Assembly (NCBI GenBank): GCA_963070105.1
Contig: OY718805.1
Location: 3,716,001-3,780,000 of the forward strand
DNA: 64,000 nt
Source of the DNA: Litomosoides sigmodontis
Taxonomy: Eukaryota > Nematoda > Chromadorea > Rhabditida > Onchocercidae
Reading direction: 5' to 3'
Position numbers and translations under genes: made by a program. This document shows, in pieces, positions 59,619-64,000 of this stretch. Position 1 is the first letter of the stretch, and the number at the start of each line of letters is the position of its first letter. A model generated the notes under the pieces. The model saw only the letters and a list, made by a program, of their open reading frames with translations. It did not search any database and was not told the DNA's origin.

Positions 59619-59682
59619 CAGCATCGTTATCGATGGAAGAGTCCATCGCTCGGTCCAACGACCCCGGTCTCCTACCACCCAT
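59619..59682 (-). other. Possible alternative first exon of efr-3
   Basis: ATG at 59682 opens MGGRRPGSLDRAMDSSID and ends at a consensus GTAAGT donor. It joins in phase to an extended second exon (59090-58976, acceptor GATTTTAG), adding 35 residues before the MHSF start. This would move the cysteine cluster away from the N-terminus. The same acceptor could instead be a spliced-leader site for the shorter form. Confidence 0.4.
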
Positions 59683-59689
59683 GAAGCAA

Positions 59690-61350
59690 TAACAAGCTAG
59701 CTAATACAATGCGCCAACCGGTTGCAGAACTGCTGTTGCTCATCGACATGTTGTCATTTTCTTTTGTACCGTCCTCTGATCCTTTTCTTTTTTTTTTTTA
59801 AAAAACCGGAAGAGGGAGAGGCGAGAGAAATGGGTGATTTTTGACATCCATTTGCTTCGTTAGTTTTCCACTTTAAATTAATTATTTAATTGGTGCTATA
59901 TGACAAAATTAATGTTGAATTGTTTGATAATTACCTATTTTTGTTACTTTTTTAAATTGTTGTTTTTTTCTTGGTAGAATCATGGATTGCTTTTTTCCTT
60001 CTCTCCTCACTCTCCTTCACATTTCATATCATTTTCACGTTAATTTAATTTTACCGATGTTTTGCTTTTACCGCTTTTGTTTTCTGTTTTTATTAGCATT
60101 CAGTCATATTCATAGGAGATCATCAAGAACACACAGAGCTGAAGTTTTGTTGGTATAATAAGTATCTTGCAATGTTACGGGAAGAAATAGCTCGTAATTT
60201 ATGACAACGTACTTCTGGAAGATCTTATAAGGTAAGCTGTCTTTCTTGTTGGACAAGCTTATAAGATGCTATTTACAGTTACGGTTGTCTAAATGTGACA
60301 CTCAAACAGTTCAATTTCAACTGGTGGGATAACTAAAAGTTCTTTCGCATAGAAGCAACTTCAAGAATCTGTGTGCACTACATTAGTTTAAGAGGGAAAA
60401 CAAGTATATCCTTAATAATTGAAAGGTTTAGGTATTTGGGAGTATTCCAAACTGATGAAAGATTTTTGGCAAGTATTGAGTGGGAAAGCATTCGCATTCT
60501 TGCATGTAATCGTGAAAAAAAATATATTTCACTAGTAAATAAAAAAAATTGTTTGCCTGACATTAAACTGCCGTGAAATGAGGAATGAAAAACTTAATGT
60601 TTCTCATGACAGAGTCTTATTTCTCCATTGTAAACTCAGATAAGGTTTTTGAAGAGGGAAGTTTCCACCTAGAGTTAGGTGCTACCCATCCTTATTCTGT
60701 TTTAATTTCGATCTCTTTGATTTAATTTAAATTTTGTTCATTTAATTTATGAGCATTTTTGAAAGAAAATGTTAACAGCTCTTGTTCGGTTTCTGTTGCT
60801 TTCTCTCTTTTTTGACTTTTTCACTTGAATGATGAACTAATCGAAATGCAAAAAAATCAAAGTATATTTATTGTTTTTAAGCAAATACAATTTTGGTAAA
60901 AAAAACGAAGTTTAATGTCAAATAATTTAAGAATAAGTTTGCTTTGGCACAGTAAATTGTTGATCGAAAGATTGGGATGAGCTAAATTAAAGACGAAAAA
61001 AAAGACTTGGAAATTGAAGGTTTGAAACTCTTCCATTACTTTCTTTTTACTGTAGCTGAGATTTCTTATCTAAATTTTAGCAAATCTTCCAGTAAATCAT
61101 TATGATCTTCACATTACCGGTAGATCCCAATGTCTAATCGACTAAGAAACCGCAATCGCTCTTTCGTCAAGAAGTATGGATTTTTTTGTTGATTTGTTTT
61201 CAGGCTCTTTGTATAATTTTTATTTCCTGTTTGTTCTTAATGTTTTGAATTTATGATAGTAAATTTTTTTTGAAATATCGTTGTGGTTAAAAGCATTTCT
61301 AATTAATTTGAGGAAGTGAAGTAAATAGTCGAAAAGGTTGCTTACAAAAA
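59690..61350. other. Divergent promoter region between efr-3 and the RICTOR gene
   Basis: About 1.7 kb between two divergent genes, AT-rich and without a supported exon. The open frames on both strands at 60373-60576 overlap each other and have no splice or family evidence. Confidence 0.5.
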
Positions 61351-64000
61351 ATGAAAGAGTTGCCTCAGCAAATTGCAACAAATGCAGAACTTAGTCATTC
61401 GTTTGAACGTGCTCTTAGCGCTAGAGGAAAAAATGTGGAAAGTACTGAAGAAATTGTCACTTATCTGAACAATTTGTGCACAATGCTTGCTAGTATCAAG
61501 GAACTTCCTAATGATGATGGATTCTACAACGCTGTTTGCAAAAGATATGTTTTCAATTTTTGAACTGACATAGCACTTTATGAACGGTTTATGCCTGAAT
61601 AACAGGAGAAATATAGGAATGAATGTGTGATTCGCTGACAGGACAGATGTAAGATTGTTTACAAAGCATATGGTCATGAAAAATAACAAAATTTTATGAT
61701 AGGGTTGCTAAATATGTGCTGTCGGAAGTGAGCTCAGTGCGTGCAATTACATATCGCATTTTACGAAAAGCTTCTCAACTACCCGATGACTTATCGGTCT
61801 TGCTAAATATGCATATGGATAGCTTTGTAATAAGGTTTCATTATTTTTTTTTCATTATTTATTTTGAATGATAGGTTAATATTTAAAGGACTGTTGATAT
61901 TCACCTCGGGCTGCGATAAAATATTAATTTAAATGCTACGCTTTTGAAACTAACAGCTAGTGCGGTTTCTACATTTTGTAGATATGCACATATGTCAGCT
62001 AACTGCAAACTGCAGGCCGGTAGATTGTTATTCCACTCTTGATGAATTCTTGATAATCGGAGTCATGAAATAACACAGCAAAAGTGAAAATTTAATTATT
62101 ATACAAACAAAGAAACTGATTACAGGTCTGTAGAACTCGACGCTAACAATTTTGACGAGCGCATTGAGGCTTTAAAATTATGTTCAATGATGTTGAGTCA
62201 TATGAATGCAAAAGCAAAAAGTTCGAATAATGAACAGAAGATGAAAGATAATTCTCATATCATTTTTCCCGAAAATATTTATCGTTCTTTAATCTCAATC
62301 GCCAGTTGTCTGTTCAAAGTACGGATGGATAAAATGAAAGTTGAGGAAAAGAAAGACAAGTTAGTTTTTTCTGAGCAAACTCATTTTTAAAATTATAAAA
62401 AATATATGCTGAAAGAGCTTTCGTGGTTAAACACTGTGCTCACAAATTTGTGGGACAAACAGACTGTATCAATCTTGAAGTGGGTTTTTTCAATGCATGA
62501 ATTAATATAACTATGAATACTTTGATCCTCCAAACTTCATGTCAATATTGGGTTATGACTATTCAGTTCGTTTGAAACTTATACCTTCTTTCTTCTATAA
62601 ATGCTTTTCCTTTCACTTTTATCCTGAATCCTGAATGTAGTTGGGACATAAGCTTTCTACTTCCAATGAACAAAAGTACGATTCAATTCGGATGATCAAG
62701 TCCTTGGAATCGACGAATTTGCCTCGAACTGAGTTGTTAGCAATGAGATATATGAGAGTCGGAAGTTATTTACCTGGAAATTACATGTTAAATAAGTCCA
62801 TCACATTGCAGACTGGCATTTCCATGTTTCGGCATAATAGTGGAACAAGCTGCTGTTGCTCCAGATCTCATTTTAAATTCCATTAATACTGGTACACAAA
62901 TATTTGCAGATTTTTCACATAATTTTTTTTTTTAAATTCAGAAATCAAAATTGGTTGATACTTTACGTTTAGAGAATTTACAACGGATACATTTCATAAC
63001 TATTTTTATATTAGTATATGGTTGGTTTACTAGAATATTTGTAGGTTGGATTGTTGAACTTCTCGCATATGCAGCATTTAGTAACCGTTTATCCGCTTGT
63101 GTTTGCCGAATTTTGTGTACGTGGCTTGATTCACCGCAACTGAGGATGAAAGCTAAATTAAGACTGGTTTTGGATGTATGTTCGTAAATGCTTATTTTTA
63201 TTTCTCTCTTTGCTTTAGGCTGTACTTATTGCATCAGTATTAATGAGGTCCATGAAATTTTCCATATTGGTACTGCCAATTATAGTTGTTATTGATGAAT
63301 TATTAAATACGTTTTTTTTTTATGTGACTGTTTCACATAAACTTTAGCGAAATTTTTTTCACTTTTAGCGAATTTTCTCTTCGATAGTTGAAATGGGGCT
63401 TTTTGAAGGAAAGGAAGAAATAGAATTGTGAGTTTTTTCTGCTGATTTTTTTGAAAAAACTTTTCTATCTTTATGATTTTTGCAATGCTTACACATGAAT
63501 TAAGAAGATTTTTGAATACTGGTGTTTCTTTAAGATTTGATGAGGAACCACCATGTGAACTAATCACGTATGTGAATTTAGTCATAGAAAGTTGCTCACA
63601 TATTAAAACGTTACGAAGTTCTTTGCAATTTTAGCTTAATTGCGATTTTATTTTCATAACTGTTTTCTACGTTAAATTTATATCTTCATTACTTTCATCT
63701 AATTTCGATTCATTTTGACTTCACTGATATTATTGTAGACGGCAGCATTGGTTGTTAAATGACTCGTTCCAATTGGGAAACTTTTCACAGATATTTCTAA
63801 ATCTGTTGCGCACTTGGGCTGGTCTTTTTGCTTGCTCAACTACAAGCAATCAAAAAACGTTGATTACTTCTGCGCTAAGGTTTGGTTTGTTGTAGGGGTT
63901 TTCATTACTATTAATTGCGCATGGTTGCTTTTCTCTCAAATCAACTTCGAAACTTAAATTTTTTTTATTTTCTGTAATTAAAAATTTTGTCGGCATCCTG
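61351..64000 (+). CDS. rict-1: RICTOR homologue, TORC2 scaffold (N-terminal part, cut by window end)
   Basis: Exons: about 61351-61554, then 61703-61834, 62126-62359, 62812-62891, 63045-63175, 63219-63269, 63369-63427, 63535-63567 and 63739-63879, continuing past the window. All phases after the first junction agree. The sequence follows the RICTOR N-terminal armadillo-like domain: EVSSVRAITYRILRKASQLP and NFDERIEALKLCSMM match its VRAxxxRxLR and ERxxALxLxxxM stretches. GIIVEQAAVAPDLILNSINT matches its ICELALQNPEVV region, and IFLNLLRTWAGLFACSTT matches ATFRSWAGIINLC. RICTOR is the defining subunit of TOR complex 2, which phosphorylates AKT/SGK. The donor of the first exon is unresolved: the acceptor at 61702 needs phase 2, and neither GTTTGC (61540) nor GTTTTC (61549) gives it. 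A 7-base microexon (61646-61652) is one possible answer. Confidence 0.88.

Overview
The window looks like nuclear DNA of a nematode. It is AT-rich, genes are split into many short exons by mostly 100-700 bp introns with TTTTCAG-like acceptors, and a moulting-specific MLT-10-type gene is present. A filarial or other spirurid worm is my best guess; the species cannot be proved from the sequence. No bacterial, viral or CRISPR features were seen. Exons were joined by eye, using reading frame, GT/AG sites, phase agreement and family resemblance. Five models (CPEB, cdc-48, troponin T, sgt-1, efr-3) run from start codon to stop codon with every splice phase consistent.

Layout. 1-663: 3' end of an unrecognised plus-strand gene. 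664-10456: about 9.8 kb with no convincing gene, holding a 25-bp hairpin and a 2.6-kb almost pure (ATT)n tract. 10457-11788 (+): Ly6/three-finger-like surface protein, convergent with a CPEB-family translational regulator (12058-17032, -). 17744-20124 (-): secreted cysteine-rich protein. 22697-25325 (+): unrecognised gene of about 331 aa. 26732-31014 (-): MLT-10-like moulting protein. 33531-39484 (-): CDC-48/p97 ATPase. 41832-45023 (-): troponin T. 46090-47287 (+): possible two-exon 65-aa gene. 48731-50911 (-): SGT-1 co-chaperone. 52658-59049 (-): EFR3 membrane scaffold. 61351 to the end (+): first third of RICTOR, divergent from efr-3 and cut by the window edge.

Functional themes. CDC-48 and SGT-1 both act in protein quality control. 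EFR3 (PI4-kinase anchoring) and RICTOR (TORC2) both act in plasma-membrane lipid and kinase signalling. Troponin T is a muscle protein and MLT-10 belongs to cuticle replacement. The genes are too far apart to form a nematode operon, so the grouping more likely reflects ancient chromosomal linkage. From memory, several C. elegans orthologues lie on chromosome II.

The most interesting points are the giant (ATT)n array, a GC-AG intron inside the second ATPase domain of cdc-48, competing hairpins at 17487-17552, the possible 65-aa gene among TG tracts, alternative N- or C-termini for EFR3 and troponin T, and two secreted or surface proteins of unclear family. I found no clear evidence of a wholly new biological system.
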